Origin: JACCTU01 sp963737405
Lineage (GTDB): Bacteria > Actinomycetota > Thermoleophilia > Gaiellales > Gaiellaceae
Length of the DNA: 64,000 nt
Assembly (NCBI GenBank): GCA_963737405.1
Contig: CAVTSL010000012.1
Span: 1-64,000, forward strand
Direction of reading: 5' to 3'
Shown: piece by piece, positions 40,906 to 51,414 of the stretch
Position numbering within the stretch: position 1 is the first letter of the stretch
Layout of the letters: each line of letters starts with the position of its first letter
The notes under the pieces: model-generated
Seen by the model: the letters and a program-made list of their open reading frames with translations, nothing else
Database searches by the model: none
What the model was told of the DNA's origin: nothing
Program-made: the position numbers and the translations under genes

Positions 40906-41796
40906 CTAGCCGGTGAGGGCGTCGGCGCCCGCGACCACCTCGAGGATCTCCTGCGTGATCTCGGCCTGGCGGGCCCGGTTCATGGCCAGCGTGTACGAGT
41001 CGATGAGCTCCCCGGCGTTCTTCGAGGCGTTCCGCATCGCCGTCATCCGGGCGCCCTGCTCCGACGCGGCCGACTCGAGGAGCGCGCGAAAGAGCTCGGT
41101 CTCGAGGTAGACCGGGAGCAGGCGCTCGAGGATCTCCTCCGGCTCGGGCTCGTAGATGAAGTCGCCGCGCATCGCGTCCTCGCGGCGCTCCTCCTCGTCG
41201 GTCTCGAGGAGGTGCTCCGGGATCGGCAGGATCTCCTGCTCGGTCACCGTCTGCACGAGGGCCGACCCGAAGTGGTTGTAGACGACGATCACCCGGTCGA
41301 CCTCGCCCTCGATGTAGAGCTCGGCCAGCCGGTGGGCGATCTCCTGCGCGTCGGAATACGCGGGCCGGTCGCTGAAGCCCGTCCAGTCGGCGGTCAGGTC
41401 GTAGCCGCGGAACCGAAAGGTCGAGCGGCCCTTGCGCCCCGACGTGAGCCAGCGCACCGTCTGCCCCTCCCCCTCGAGCTCTCGGCCGAGCGCGAACGCC
41501 CGCCGGACGATCTGCGCGTTGAACCCGCCCGCCAGCCCGCGGTCGCCCGTGATCGCGAGGATCGCCGTCGTCCGAGGCTCCCGGCGCTGGAGCAGGGGCA
41601 GCCGCTGCGTCGAGACGGACGCGCGGGCCACGCCCGCCATCAGCTGGAGCATCTTGTCCGCGTACGGGCGCATCACCTCGATGCGAGCCTGGGCGCGCCG
41701 CAGCCGCGCTGAGGCGACGAGCTCGAACGCCTTCGTGATCTTCTGCGTGTTCTGGACCGAGCGAACCCGGCGCTTCAGGTCTTGGACGGTTGCCAT
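40906..41796 (-). CDS. atpG: ATP synthase gamma subunit
   Basis: Rotating shaft of F1, 296 aa. N-terminal helix MATVQDLKRRVRSVQNTQKITKAFELVA, central ITGDRGLAGGFN and C-terminal helix ending SYTLAMNRARQAEITQEILEVVAGADAL are all present. It follows atpA by 3 bp. Normally atpD comes next, but here a transporter operon follows. Confidence 0.96.
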   Translation of the reverse strand: MATVQDLKRRVRSVQNTQKITKAFELVASARLRRAQARIEVMRPYADKMLQLMAGVARASVSTQRLPLLQRREPRTTAILAITGDRGLAGGFNAQIVRRAFALGRELEGEGQTVRWLTSGRKGRSTFRFRGYDLTADWTGFSDRPAYSDAQEIAHRLAELYIEGEVDRVIVVYNHFGSALVQTVTEQEILPIPEHLLETDEEERREDAMRGDFIYEPEPEEILERLLPVYLETELFRALLESAASEQGARMTAMRNASKNAGELIDSYTLAMNRARQAEITQEILEVVAGADALTG

Positions 41797-41799
41797 CGG

Positions 41800-43329
<1,530 letters not shown>

Positions 43330-43341
43330 GCGGCGCTCTCC

Positions 43342-43872
43342 TTAGCTCTTCGTGATCTCTTGGCGTAGTCGTTCGAATCGTCCGCGGACGCTCGCGTCGA
43401 CGAGCATCGAGCCCGCCTGGAGCACGAAGCCGCCGATGATGCGCGGGTCGACGCGGCGCGTGGCCTCGACCTGACGGCCGCTCTGCCCCTCGATCTGCGA
43501 GAGGATCTCCTTCGCCTCGGCGTCCGAGAGCTCGTAGGCGGTCGTGAGCTCGACCTCGAGACGGCGCTCCTCGGCCGCGACGAGTGCGTCGACCTCGCGC
43601 GCGATCTCCTCGAGCTCTGACGCGCGGCCCTTCTCGACGAGCACGAGCAGGAAGTTGCGGACGAGCTCCTCGCCGCCGCTCAGCAGCTCCTCGAGCGCGG
43701 CCTGCTTCGTGCGGTGGTCGATCTCGGGGTTCTCGAGCAGCGCACGCAGCTCGGGCACGTCGCGGGTCGCCTGGACGAAGTCGCTTAGCTCCTCGTGCAC
43801 CTGCGTGAGGCGGTCGCTCTCCTTCGCCGCGTCGAACAGCGCGCGCGCGTAGATCCGGTGCGCGACGGCCAC
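43342..43872 (-). CDS. atpH: ATP synthase delta subunit
   Basis: Top of the peripheral stalk (OSCP homologue), 176 aa. N-terminal helical domain (YARALFDAAKESDRL), middle FLLVLVEKGR, and C-terminal DPRIIGGFVLQAGSMLVDASVRGRF. GTG start adjoins the atpF stop. Confidence 0.95.
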   Translation of the reverse strand: MAVAHRIYARALFDAAKESDRLTQVHEELSDFVQATRDVPELRALLENPEIDHRTKQAALEELLSGGEELVRNFLLVLVEKGRASELEEIAREVDALVAAEERRLEVELTTAYELSDAEAKEILSQIEGQSGRQVEATRRVDPRIIGGFVLQAGSMLVDASVRGRFERLRQEITKS

Positions 43873-44403
43873 CTAGACGACCTCTTTCTCCAGCTTCGAG
43901 AAGTCGATCTCCTCGATCGCGTCGTCGATCAGCTTGCGGTGCGACTTCGGGTCGAGCGCGCCCGCGGTGACCTTCTCGGCCGCGACGAGCGCGAGCTCCG
44001 CGACCTCGCGCCTGATCGCGCCGAGCGCCCGGTGCGTCTCGGCCTCGATCTGCCGGCGCGTCTCCTCGAGCCGGCGCTGGCGGTCCTCCTCGGCCTCGTG
44101 CTTGACGCGCTCCCGCTGCGACTCGGCGACCCGCCGGGCCTCGGAGAGGATCTCCTCCGCCTGGTGCCGCGCCTGCTGCATCAGCTTGCGGTGCTCCTCG
44201 AGCAGCGACCGTGCCTCGTCCCGCGCCTTGTCGGCCTCCGTCAGCGACTCGCGGATCCGCTCGCGCCGCTGGTCGATCACCTGCTGGATCGGGCCGAACG
44301 CGTACCGCCTGAGGACGAAGAACGTGATCCCGAACGAGATCAGCGTCCAGATCATCAGCCCCGGGATGGGCTGGATCAGGCTGTTGTCGGCGACGGGCAG
44401 CAT
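43873..44403 (-). CDS. atpF: ATP synthase b subunit
   Basis: Peripheral-stalk stator, 176 aa. One N-terminal membrane helix (~residues 17-33, LMIWTLISFGITFFVL) then a long charged coiled coil from ~40 to 150. Only one b-type gene is present, so the stalk is a homodimer. Four bases after atpE. Confidence 0.95.
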   Translation of the reverse strand: MLPVADNSLIQPIPGLMIWTLISFGITFFVLRRYAFGPIQQVIDQRRERIRESLTEADKARDEARSLLEEHRKLMQQARHQAEEILSEARRVAESQRERVKHEAEEDRQRRLEETRRQIEAETHRALGAIRREVAELALVAAEKVTAGALDPKSHRKLIDDAIEEIDFSKLEKEVV

Positions 44404-44407
44404 CGGG

Positions 44408-44671
44408 CTAGACGAGGACGAAGGCGAGCAGGCCGCCGATCAGGCCGTAGAAGACGACCGCCTCGGTGAGCGCGAAGCCGAGCCACATGATCCCCTGCAG
44501 CTCGCCGCGCAGCTCGGGCTGCCGCGCCACGGACTGGATCATCGAGCCGAAGATGTTGCCGATGCCGACGCCGGCGCCGAGCGAGCCGAGCCCGATGCCG
44601 AGCGCGAGGGCGATCGCCTTGCCGAGGTCGACGACGTTGCCCTCGGTGGCGGCAAGAACGAGGTTGGACAT
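44408..44671 (-). CDS. atpE: ATP synthase c subunit
   Basis: Rotor-ring proteolipid, 87 aa, two hairpin helices with the polar loop ARQPE. The ion-binding acid is Glu70 (ALTEAVVFYG). The position that is Gln in sodium-type rings is Leu here (GIGLGSLGAG) and Glu is followed by Ala, so a proton-driven ring is expected. The longer frame upstream belongs to an atpB shadow; ATG 44671 is right. The gap to atpB is 8 bp. Confidence 0.95.
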   Translation of the reverse strand: MSNLVLAATEGNVVDLGKAIALALGIGLGSLGAGVGIGNIFGSMIQSVARQPELRGELQGIMWLGFALTEAVVFYGLIGGLLAFVLV

Positions 44672-44679
44672 GTGTCTCC

Positions 44680-45534
44680 TTAGTGGTCCGGCTCGATGGC
44701 CGAGCCGATGTAGATGGCCGAGAGTGCAGCGAAGATGAAGGCCTGGATCGAGACGACGATCACGACCTCGAACAGGTAGAACGCCGTCGCGGCGGGCACG
44801 GCGACCACGGCGACGGCCAGGTTGCCGAGCACGAAGATCAGGCCGATGAAGGTCAGGATCAGCATGTGGCCCGCGAGCATGTTCGCGTAGAGACGGACTG
44901 AGAGCGAGATGAGCCGCATGAACTGCCCGAGGATCTCGAGCGGAATCAGGAGCGGCAGCAACCCCCTCGGGACCTCCGGAACCCAGCTCTTGAAGTACTT
45001 CTTGACGCCGTTCTCGCGGATGCCCTCGACGTGCGTGAAGGTGAACGTCAGGAGCGCGAGCGCGAGCGTCACCGAGATCGACGACGTCGCCGCGTAGATG
45101 CCCCAGACCGGGAGGTCGACCCCGGCGACCTCCCACGTCTCCCCCGTGAGCGGGAGCGGGATGAAGCCGACCATGTTGATCACCCAGATGAAGATCATCA
45201 GCGACGCGACGTACGGGAACCACCGGCCGATCGCCTTGGTCGGAAGCCCCTGCTCCGCGACCTGGGTCTGGGCGACGTCGTAGATGGACTCGCCGATCGT
45301 CTGGCGGCGGTCCGGCGTGACGCCCACGCGCCAGCGCATGACCAGGATCCCGAGCAGGATCGTCAGCGCGGAGCCGAGCCAGAGGTAGACGACCGCCTTG
45401 TTGATCGACATGTCGAGCGGGCCGATGTGGATCGGCACCCAGGCGGGGAGCTCGAACTCGTGCGACGGGTCGAACTTCTCCTCCTCACCGCCGGACTCGG
45501 CGGCGAGCGTGATCACGCTGAGCAGGAGGCTCAC
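44680..45534 (-). CDS. atpB: ATP synthase a subunit
   Basis: Stator channel subunit, 284 aa, five to six membrane helices. The essential Arg lies in SLSVRLYANMLAGH near residue 213. GTG 45534 overlaps the atpI stop (GTGA). The acidic N-terminal segment (SGGEEEKFDPSHEFEL) is exposed. Confidence 0.96.
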   Translation of the reverse strand: MSLLLSVITLAAESGGEEEKFDPSHEFELPAWVPIHIGPLDMSINKAVVYLWLGSALTILLGILVMRWRVGVTPDRRQTIGESIYDVAQTQVAEQGLPTKAIGRWFPYVASLMIFIWVINMVGFIPLPLTGETWEVAGVDLPVWGIYAATSSISVTLALALLTFTFTHVEGIRENGVKKYFKSWVPEVPRGLLPLLIPLEILGQFMRLISLSVRLYANMLAGHMLILTFIGLIFVLGNLAVAVVAVPAATAFYLFEVVIVVSIQAFIFAALSAIYIGSAIEPDH

Positions 45535-45923
45535 GACGTCTCCTGTCCGAAGTACGTGGCGAGCGAGACGCCGAGCTCGAGGGTGTACGCGATCACGTAG
45601 AGGAGCGCGGCGGAGAGACCGAGCCGCGCGTCAGTGGCCGCGACCGCGATCAGCACCACGCCGACCGCGACCGAGCGCATCGTCATCCCGATCCCCACCA
45701 CGCCCGAGGCGGCGAGCTTATCGGCGCCGACGCCGAGCCGCGTGAGGAGGAGCGCGAGCGCTTCGCCGGCGAGCCAGAGCACGCTCGCGAGGACCCAGCC
45801 GCCGAGCGGGAGCCCCGCGGCGAGGAAGACCGGCAGTGCGAGGACGAGCACCCCCGCGGCGGCGAGAGCCGGAAGCAGGCGGCCCGGCACGGCGCGCGGC
45901 GTCTCGAACATCGCGAGCCTCAC
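45531..45923 (-). CDS. atpI: ATP synthase assembly protein AtpI-like
   Basis: 130 aa, four hydrophobic segments, in the place of AtpI, which helps build the c-ring. GTG 45923 overlaps the atpZ stop (GTGA) and follows GGAGG; ATG 45911 is an alternative. Sequence is poorly conserved in the family, so the name rests on position, size and helices. Confidence 0.7.
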   Translation of the reverse strand: MRLAMFETPRAVPGRLLPALAAAGVLVLALPVFLAAGLPLGGWVLASVLWLAGEALALLLTRLGVGADKLAASGVVGIGMTMRSVAVGVVLIAVAATDARLGLSAALLYVIAYTLELGVSLATYFGQETS

Positions 45924-46132
45924 ATCGCCTCCCGGTAGCGGCGGTAGACCGCGAAGATCCCGACCGGGATCCCGATCACGACGCCGACGATCAGGCCGAG
46001 CGGCCACGAGCCCAGGGCCCAGCCGACCACGAGCCCGATCACGGCACACGCAGCGGTCATCCCGACCAGGGTTCCCCCTGCGCCGGCAAGCTCGAAGGAC
46101 GGGCGGGCGGGCTCCACCACCGGGGCGAGCAT
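45920..46132 (-). CDS. atpZ: AtpZ/AtpI-family small membrane protein
   Basis: 70 aa with two helices (~18-36 and ~42-62) linked by GSWPLG and ending in FAVYRRYREAM, as in ATP synthase gene-1 proteins (AtpZ). ATG 46132 is chosen; the longer upstream frame enters the divergent promoter region. First gene of the atp operon. Confidence 0.75.
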   Translation of the reverse strand: MLAPVVEPARPSFELAGAGGTLVGMTAACAVIGLVVGWALGSWPLGLIVGVVIGIPVGIFAVYRRYREAM

Positions 46133-46164
46133 ATCAGACTTCGTGACAGTGGATTCCGCATGGT

Positions 46165-46193
46165 TTGGCGGATTTCGGCCGATTTTGTACGCT
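46165..46193 (+). promoter_or_regulatory. Full promoter for the alpha/beta hydrolase gene
   Basis: TTGGCG (46165-46170), a 17-bp spacer, TACGCT (46188-46193), then six bases to the ATG at 46200. This is the best -35/-10 pair seen in the window and implies transcription starts at the A of the ATG. Confidence 0.75.
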
Positions 46194-46199
46194 CGTCGG

Positions 46200-46967
46200 A
46201 TGCACGTCGAGACGCTCGGTTCCGGCCCCCGGCTCGTGCTCGTCCACGGCAGCGTCGCACCCGGCTGGATGACCTGGAACGCGCAGAAGCCGCTCGCCGC
46301 GTCGTTCACGCTCGTGGTGCCGACCCGGAGCGGATACCCGCCGAACCCGCCGCTCGCGTCGATCGACTTCGAGGTGCAGGCGCGGGAGCTTCGCGACGTG
46401 CTGGAGCCGGGCGACCACCTCGTCGGCCATTCGTACGGCGGGGTCGTCGCGCTGCTCGCGGCGGAGGGGGTCGAGCTCGGCTCGCTGACGGTGCTCGAGC
46501 CGCCCGCGTTCGGGCTCGCGCGCGAGGACCCTGCGGTCGCGGAGTTCCTCGCGCACTTCGCCGGCGAGGTGCCGGACGATCCGCGCGGCTACCTCGAGTT
46601 CTTCCTGCCGCTCGTGGGGTCCTCGCTTCGCCTCGCCGACCCGCTGCCGCCGGCGCTCGAGGCGGGCGCCCGCGCGGCGATCGCGGAGCGCACGCCGGAT
46701 CAGGCGGTGGTCCCGCTCGACGCGCTCGCCGCCGCCTCGTTCCCGAAGCTCGTCGTCTCCGGCGGGCACGCCAGGGCGTTCGACGCGGTGTGCGACGTGC
46801 TCGAGGAGCGACTCGGCGCGCAGCGGGCGATCCTGCCGGGCGCGGGGCACTCGATCCCCCGCCTCGGCGAGCCGCTCAACGCCCTGCTCGAGGCGTTCGT
46901 GACTACGCGGTCTTCCGCTCGCGAACCGACTCCTCCCGGCGGCGGGAGCGCGGGTTCGTCAGCTTGA
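46200..46967 (+). CDS. Alpha/beta hydrolase
   Basis: 255 aa. HGSVAPGW near the oxyanion hole, nucleophile elbow GHSYGG, and His in GAGHSIPRL. Resembles small lactonase/esterase-like hydrolases; substrate unknown. ATG 46200 is fixed by the promoter; an in-frame GTG at 46143 lies upstream of the transcription start. The last ~20 codons overlap the 3' end of wecA on the other strand (65 bp). Confidence 0.8.
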   Translation: MHVETLGSGPRLVLVHGSVAPGWMTWNAQKPLAASFTLVVPTRSGYPPNPPLASIDFEVQARELRDVLEPGDHLVGHSYGGVVALLAAEGVELGSLTVLEPPAFGLAREDPAVAEFLAHFAGEVPDDPRGYLEFFLPLVGSSLRLADPLPPALEAGARAAIAERTPDQAVVPLDALAAASFPKLVVSGGHARAFDAVCDVLEERLGAQRAILPGAGHSIPRLGEPLNALLEAFVTTRSSAREPTPPGGGSAGSSA

Positions 46968-48021
46968 CGAGCTCGAGCACGTAGACGACGTACACCGAGA
47001 ACGCGACCGCGACGAGCCCGATCGCGAGAGCGAGCAGCGTCGGCCAGAGGTGCCAGTCGCCGCTCTCGCGGAACGGCACGAAGCGCGTCGCAAGCGCCGC
47101 GCCCGCGAGCGTGATGCACCAGGCGTACATCGTGAGCGCCGCGCGGCGCTGCGAGAAGCCGCGGCGGAGGAAGCGGAAGTGCAGATGCGCCTGGTCGGCG
47201 ACGTAGAGCTTCTCGCCGTGCTTCAAGCGCCGCGCGAGCACGAAGCCCGTGTCGAGGATCGGGATCGCCAGCATCACGAGCGGGAAGAACAGCGCGACGG
47301 TCGCAGCGGTCTTCAAGAGGCCCTGGACCGAGACGGTGGCGAGCGAATAGCCGAGCAGCAGCGCTCCCGAGTCGCCCATGAAGATGCGCGCCGGATAGAA
47401 GTTGTGGCGCAGGAAGCCGAAGCACGCCCCCGCGACGATCGCCGAGAACACGGCGGGCGTCGGCTTCCCGAGCGAGAGCGCGATCACCGCGAACGTGAAG
47501 CCGGCGATCCCGCAGACGCCGGCCGCGAGCCCGTCCATCCCGTCGAGGAAGTTGACCATGTTCATCAGCGCGACGACCCACACGATCGTCGCGGTGACGC
47601 CGACCCACGTCGGCAGGTCGTGGATCCCGATGAACGGGAACGTGAAGCGGTCGACGTAGATCCCGAACGCCGTCGGGACGGCGGCCGCGAGCACCTGCCC
47701 GCCGAGCTTCTGCCACCACTCGAGGCCGCGGAAGTCGTCGAGCGCGCCGACCGTCGTCGCGATCGCCGCCCCGAGGAGCAGCCCACGCGACTCGCGGCCG
47801 AGATCGAGAAATGCGAGCGAGGGCACGAGGATCCCGAAGAAGAGCGCGAGACCGCCGAGGCGCGGCACCGGCAACTCGTTCAGCCGCCGCGGCTCGGGCG
47901 TGTCGACCGCCCCGATCCGCCGTGCCATCCCGCCGACGACCGGCGTCAGCAGCAGCACGATCCCGAGCGCGAGCACGAAGCCCCAGATGACCTCGGGTGT
48001 CTCGGTCAGCTCGTCCCACAT
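46903..48021 (-). CDS. wecA: Undecaprenyl-phosphate GlcNAc-1-phosphate transferase
   Basis: Loads a sugar phosphate onto the undecaprenyl carrier for surface polymer synthesis. 372 aa, about eleven helices. MraY/WecA family motifs: VGALDDFRGL, NMVNFLDGMDGLAAG, RIFMGDSGALLLGY and DQAHLHFRFL. In Actinobacteria it commonly precedes the atp operon, as here. ATG 48021 lies six bases after the upp stop. Confidence 0.9.
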   Translation of the reverse strand: MWDELTETPEVIWGFVLALGIVLLLTPVVGGMARRIGAVDTPEPRRLNELPVPRLGGLALFFGILVPSLAFLDLGRESRGLLLGAAIATTVGALDDFRGLEWWQKLGGQVLAAAVPTAFGIYVDRFTFPFIGIHDLPTWVGVTATIVWVVALMNMVNFLDGMDGLAAGVCGIAGFTFAVIALSLGKPTPAVFSAIVAGACFGFLRHNFYPARIFMGDSGALLLGYSLATVSVQGLLKTAATVALFFPLVMLAIPILDTGFVLARRLKHGEKLYVADQAHLHFRFLRRGFSQRRAALTMYAWCITLAGAALATRFVPFRESGDWHLWPTLLALAIGLVAVAFSVYVVYVLELVKLTNPRSRRREESVRERKTA

Positions 48022-48027
48022 GAGCGG

Positions 48028-48672
48028 CTACTTGGTGCCGTAGAGGCGGTCCCCGGCGTCGCCCAGCCCGGGAACGATGAAGCCGCGCTCGTTCAGCCCG
48101 CGGTCGATCGCGGCGCAGACGATGTGCACGTCCGGGTGGTCGCGGTGGACCCGGTCGATGCCCTCCTGGACGGCGACGAGCGAGACGAGCGTGACGGTCC
48201 GAGCCCCGGCGTCCTTCACGGTCTGGATCGCCGCGGCGCTCGAGTTGCCGGTCGCGAGCATCGGATCGAGCACGATCGCGTCGCGGTCCGTCATGTCGGC
48301 CGGCAGCTTCACGAAGTACTGCACGGGCTGGAGCGTCTCCTCGTCGCGGTACATGCCGATGAACCCGACGCGCGCGCTCGAGATGAGCGAGAGCACGCCG
48401 TCGAGCATCCCCACCCCGGCTCGCAGCACCGGGCACACCGCGACCTTCTTGCCCGCGATGCGCGGGAAGGACGCGACCTCGAGCGGCGTCTCGATCTCGA
48501 CGTCCTCGGTCGGGAAGTCCTTCGTCGCCTCGTACGTGAGCAGGAGCGTGACCTCCTCGACGAGCTTGCGGAAGTGGACGGTCGGCGTGTCCTTCTCGCG
48601 CAGGTACGACAGCTTGTGCTGGACCAGCGGGTGCGTGACGTGCGTCACGCGCTCGGTTGCGGTTGCGCTCAC
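48028..48672 (-). CDS. upp: Uracil phosphoribosyltransferase
   Basis: Salvages uracil to UMP with PRPP. 214 aa with PRPP loop DPMLATGNS, VAVCPVLRAGVGM and the end GDAGDRLYGTK. GTG 48672 overlaps the glyA stop (GTGA). Confidence 0.95.
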   Translation of the reverse strand: MSATATERVTHVTHPLVQHKLSYLREKDTPTVHFRKLVEEVTLLLTYEATKDFPTEDVEIETPLEVASFPRIAGKKVAVCPVLRAGVGMLDGVLSLISSARVGFIGMYRDEETLQPVQYFVKLPADMTDRDAIVLDPMLATGNSSAAAIQTVKDAGARTVTLVSLVAVQEGIDRVHRDHPDVHIVCAAIDRGLNERGFIVPGLGDAGDRLYGTK

Positions 48673-49961
48673 GCGGCGTAGGTCGTGAAGCCGCGGAACC
48701 CCGGGTAGAGCGGGCGCTTGTCGCAGAGGATGTCGATCCGCGCGCGAAGCGCGTCGAGGTCCGGCGACTCGCCGAGCGCGTCGACCATGACCGCGCCTAC
48801 CTCGCTGAAGTCGTCCTCGTCGAAGCCGCGCATCGTCGCCGCGGGCGTCCCGACCCGCACGCCCGAGCCGACGGTCGGCGGGCGCTCGTCGAACGGAACC
48901 GTGTTGCGGTTGACGGTCAGCTTCACGTCGTGGAGCCGCTCCTCGGCGTCCTTGCCCGTCCAGTCCGACTTGCGGAGGTCGATCTGCAGCAGGTGGGTGT
49001 CGGTGCCGCCCGTGAGCAGGTCGAGCCCGCCCTCGATCAGCGTCTCGCCGAGCGTGTCGGCGTTCGCCCGCACCTGCGCCTGGTACTCGCGGAACGCGTC
49101 GGTCGCCGCGATCCGGAAGCACGCGGCCTTCGCGGCGATCGTGTGCTCGAGCGGGCCGCCCTGCATGCCGGGGAACACCGCGCGGTCGACGTCCTTCGCG
49201 AACTCCTCCTTGCAGAGGATGAAGCCGGCGCGCGGGCCTGCGAGCGTCTTGTGGGTCGTCGAGGTGACGAAGTCGGAGTGCGGGACCGGGTTCGGGTGGA
49301 GGCCTGCCGCGACGAGTCCCGCGAAGTGCGCCATGTCGCACATCAGGAGCGCGTCGACCTCGTCCGCGATCTCGCGGAAGCGCTCGGCGTCGATCGCGCG
49401 CGGGTACGCGGAGCCGCCGCAGATGATGAGCCTCGGCCGGTGCTCCTTCGCGAGCGACCGCACCTCGTCGAAGTCGATGAGCGCCGTTTCGCGGTCGACG
49501 CCGTAGCCGACGATCGTGTACATGCGGCCGGAGAAGTTGACCTTGAGGCCGTGCGACAGGTGGCCGCCGTGGTCGAGCCGCATCGAGAGGATCGTGTCGC
49601 CGGGCTCGAGCGCCGCGAAGTAGACGCCCATGTTCGCCTGCGCGCCCGCGTGCGGCTGGACGTTCGCGTGCTCCGCCCCGAAGAGCGACTTCGCGCGCTC
49701 GATCGCGAGCGACTCGATCTCGTCGACGACCTCGCAGCCGCCGTAGTAGCGCCGTCCGGGATACCCCTCGGCGTACTTGTTGGTCGGCACGCTCCCGACT
49801 GCCTCGAAGATGCTCGGCCACGTGAAGTTCTCGGACGCGATCAGCTCGATCTGGTTCCGCTGCCGTTCGAGCTCGCGCGTCAGCAGCTCGGCGATCTCGG
49901 GATCGATCTCGGACAGCCCCGCGGTGCGGAGGTGCTCGAGGGTTTCCTGCGCGACGGCCAT
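48669..49961 (-). CDS. glyA: Serine hydroxymethyltransferase
   Basis: PLP enzyme interconverting serine and glycine and charging tetrahydrofolate with a one-carbon unit. 430 aa; PLP lysine in TSTTHKTLAGPR, YAEGYPGRRYYGGCE and NVQPHAGAQAN blocks. ATG 49961 preceded by GGGAGGAG. Supplies folate carbon used by metH. Confidence 0.96.
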   Translation of the reverse strand: MAVAQETLEHLRTAGLSEIDPEIAELLTRELERQRNQIELIASENFTWPSIFEAVGSVPTNKYAEGYPGRRYYGGCEVVDEIESLAIERAKSLFGAEHANVQPHAGAQANMGVYFAALEPGDTILSMRLDHGGHLSHGLKVNFSGRMYTIVGYGVDRETALIDFDEVRSLAKEHRPRLIICGGSAYPRAIDAERFREIADEVDALLMCDMAHFAGLVAAGLHPNPVPHSDFVTSTTHKTLAGPRAGFILCKEEFAKDVDRAVFPGMQGGPLEHTIAAKAACFRIAATDAFREYQAQVRANADTLGETLIEGGLDLLTGGTDTHLLQIDLRKSDWTGKDAEERLHDVKLTVNRNTVPFDERPPTVGSGVRVGTPAATMRGFDEDDFSEVGAVMVDALGESPDLDALRARIDILCDKRPLYPGFRGFTTYAA

Positions 49962-50005
49962 GGGCTCTCCTCCCGGGAAGTCTCGCCGGGGATGCTACTC
50001 GCCGC

Positions 50006-50593
50006 TCAGGCGAGCACGGACAGCGCGCGCTCGACGTCGCCCGCGCCCTCGCGCAGGACGACGGGGCGCTCCGAGCTGAAGTCGATCACCGTGGACGGCG
50101 TGCCCGGGAGCTCGCCCGCGTCGACGACCTCGGCCACGCGGCCGAGGATCTCCTGCGGGATCTCGTCAACCGACTTCGCGTCGCGCTCGCCGTGGAGGTT
50201 CGCGCTCGTCGCCGCCACCGCGCCGACCCGCTCGAGCACCTGCTTGCCGTAGCCCTCGAGGTCCGGCACGCGGATGCCGATCGTGTCGGGCCGCGTGCCC
50301 GTCAGCCAGCGATAGCGATGCGCCGGGTTCGGGAAGACGAGCGTGTACGGCCCGGGAAGGAGCTCGCGCGCGATCGTCGCCGAGCGCCCGCGCAGCTCGG
50401 GGATGCACTCGAGGAGCATCTCGAGGTCGGCGGCCACGAGTGCGATCGCCTGCTGGCGGTCGCGTCCCTTGAGCTCGAAGAGCTTCTCAGCCGGTCCGCG
50501 CCGGTACGGGTTCGCGCAGATGCCGTAGACGGTGTCCGTCGGGAGGACCACGAGCTTGCCCGCGTTGAGCGCCGCGACGGCGCTGTCGATCAC
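50006..50593 (-). CDS. tsaC: Threonylcarbamoyl-AMP synthase (Sua5/YwlC)
   Basis: Makes the activated intermediate for t6A in tRNAs reading ANN codons. 195 aa: KLVVLPTDTVYGI, KGRDRQQAIALVA, and substrate loop ATSANLHGE. Lacks the extra C-terminal Sua5 domain, so it is the short YrdC/TsaC form. The start overlaps the prmC stop (4 bp). Confidence 0.92.
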   Translation of the reverse strand: MIDSAVAALNAGKLVVLPTDTVYGICANPYRRGPAEKLFELKGRDRQQAIALVAADLEMLLECIPELRGRSATIARELLPGPYTLVFPNPAHRYRWLTGTRPDTIGIRVPDLEGYGKQVLERVGAVAATSANLHGERDAKSVDEIPQEILGRVAEVVDAGELPGTPSTVIDFSSERPVVLREGAGDVERALSVLA

Positions 50594-51414
50594 GGCCGCT
50601 TGCCCTCGACGATGCGGTCACGGCCGGCGAGGTCCTCGGTCACGAGCACCTCGTCGTAGCCGAGCCGCTCGAGCAGCTCCGCCGCCTCGTCCGCGCGCGT
50701 GTCGGCGACCTCGAGCACGAGGTGGCCGCCGGGGTGCAGCGCCTCGAGGGCGTGCTCGGCGATCAGCTTCGTGTGCTCGCCGCCCACGGTCGCGAGCCGC
50801 GGCTCCCAGTCGCGCACCTCCGGCTGCAACGAGTCGACCTCCTCCTGCCTGATGTAGGGCGGGTTCGAGACGACGAGATCGTATTCGCTCTCCCCCAGCC
50901 CGCCGACGAGGTCGCCCTCGACGAACCGGACGGTGATGCCGGTCAGGACGGAGTTCTCACGGGCGAGCGCAAGCGCGTCCGGCGAGACCTCGAGCGCGGT
51001 CACCTGCGCGCTCGGGTGCTCGTCGGCGATCGCGAGCGCGATGGCTCCCGTTCCCGTGCCGACGTCGAGCACCTTCGGAGCGCCGCCGTTCAGGAGCGCG
51101 AGGCAGCGCTCGACGACGACCTCGGTCTCCGGCCTCGGAACGAGCGCGCGCCGATCGGTCTTCAGCGTCAGCCGGCGGAAGCCCCACTCGCCGAGCACGT
51201 ACGCGAGCGGCTCGCGCTCGCCCCGCCTGCGGACGAGCTCGCGGAACGCGTCGCGCTCGGCGTCGTCGAGCGGACGATCGTGGTGCATGTAGAGCTCGAC
51301 CCGCGAGAGGCCGAGCGCCTTGCCGAGCATGTGCTCCGCGTCGAGACGCGGGCTCTCGACCCCCTTGCCGGCGAGGTACTCGGTCGCCCGCCGGAGGACC
51401 TCGCCGACGGTCAC
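50590..51414 (-). CDS. prmC: Release-factor glutamine methyltransferase
   Basis: Methylates the GGQ glutamine of RF1 and RF2, both encoded in this window. 274 aa with N-terminal helical domain, SAM site VLDVGTGTGAIALAIA and catalytic NPPY (VVSNPPYIRQEE). GTG start overlaps prfA by 4 bp. Confidence 0.95.
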   Translation of the reverse strand: MTVGEVLRRATEYLAGKGVESPRLDAEHMLGKALGLSRVELYMHHDRPLDDAERDAFRELVRRRGEREPLAYVLGEWGFRRLTLKTDRRALVPRPETEVVVERCLALLNGGAPKVLDVGTGTGAIALAIADEHPSAQVTALEVSPDALALARENSVLTGITVRFVEGDLVGGLGESEYDLVVSNPPYIRQEEVDSLQPEVRDWEPRLATVGGEHTKLIAEHALEALHPGGHLVLEVADTRADEAAELLERLGYDEVLVTEDLAGRDRIVEGKRP

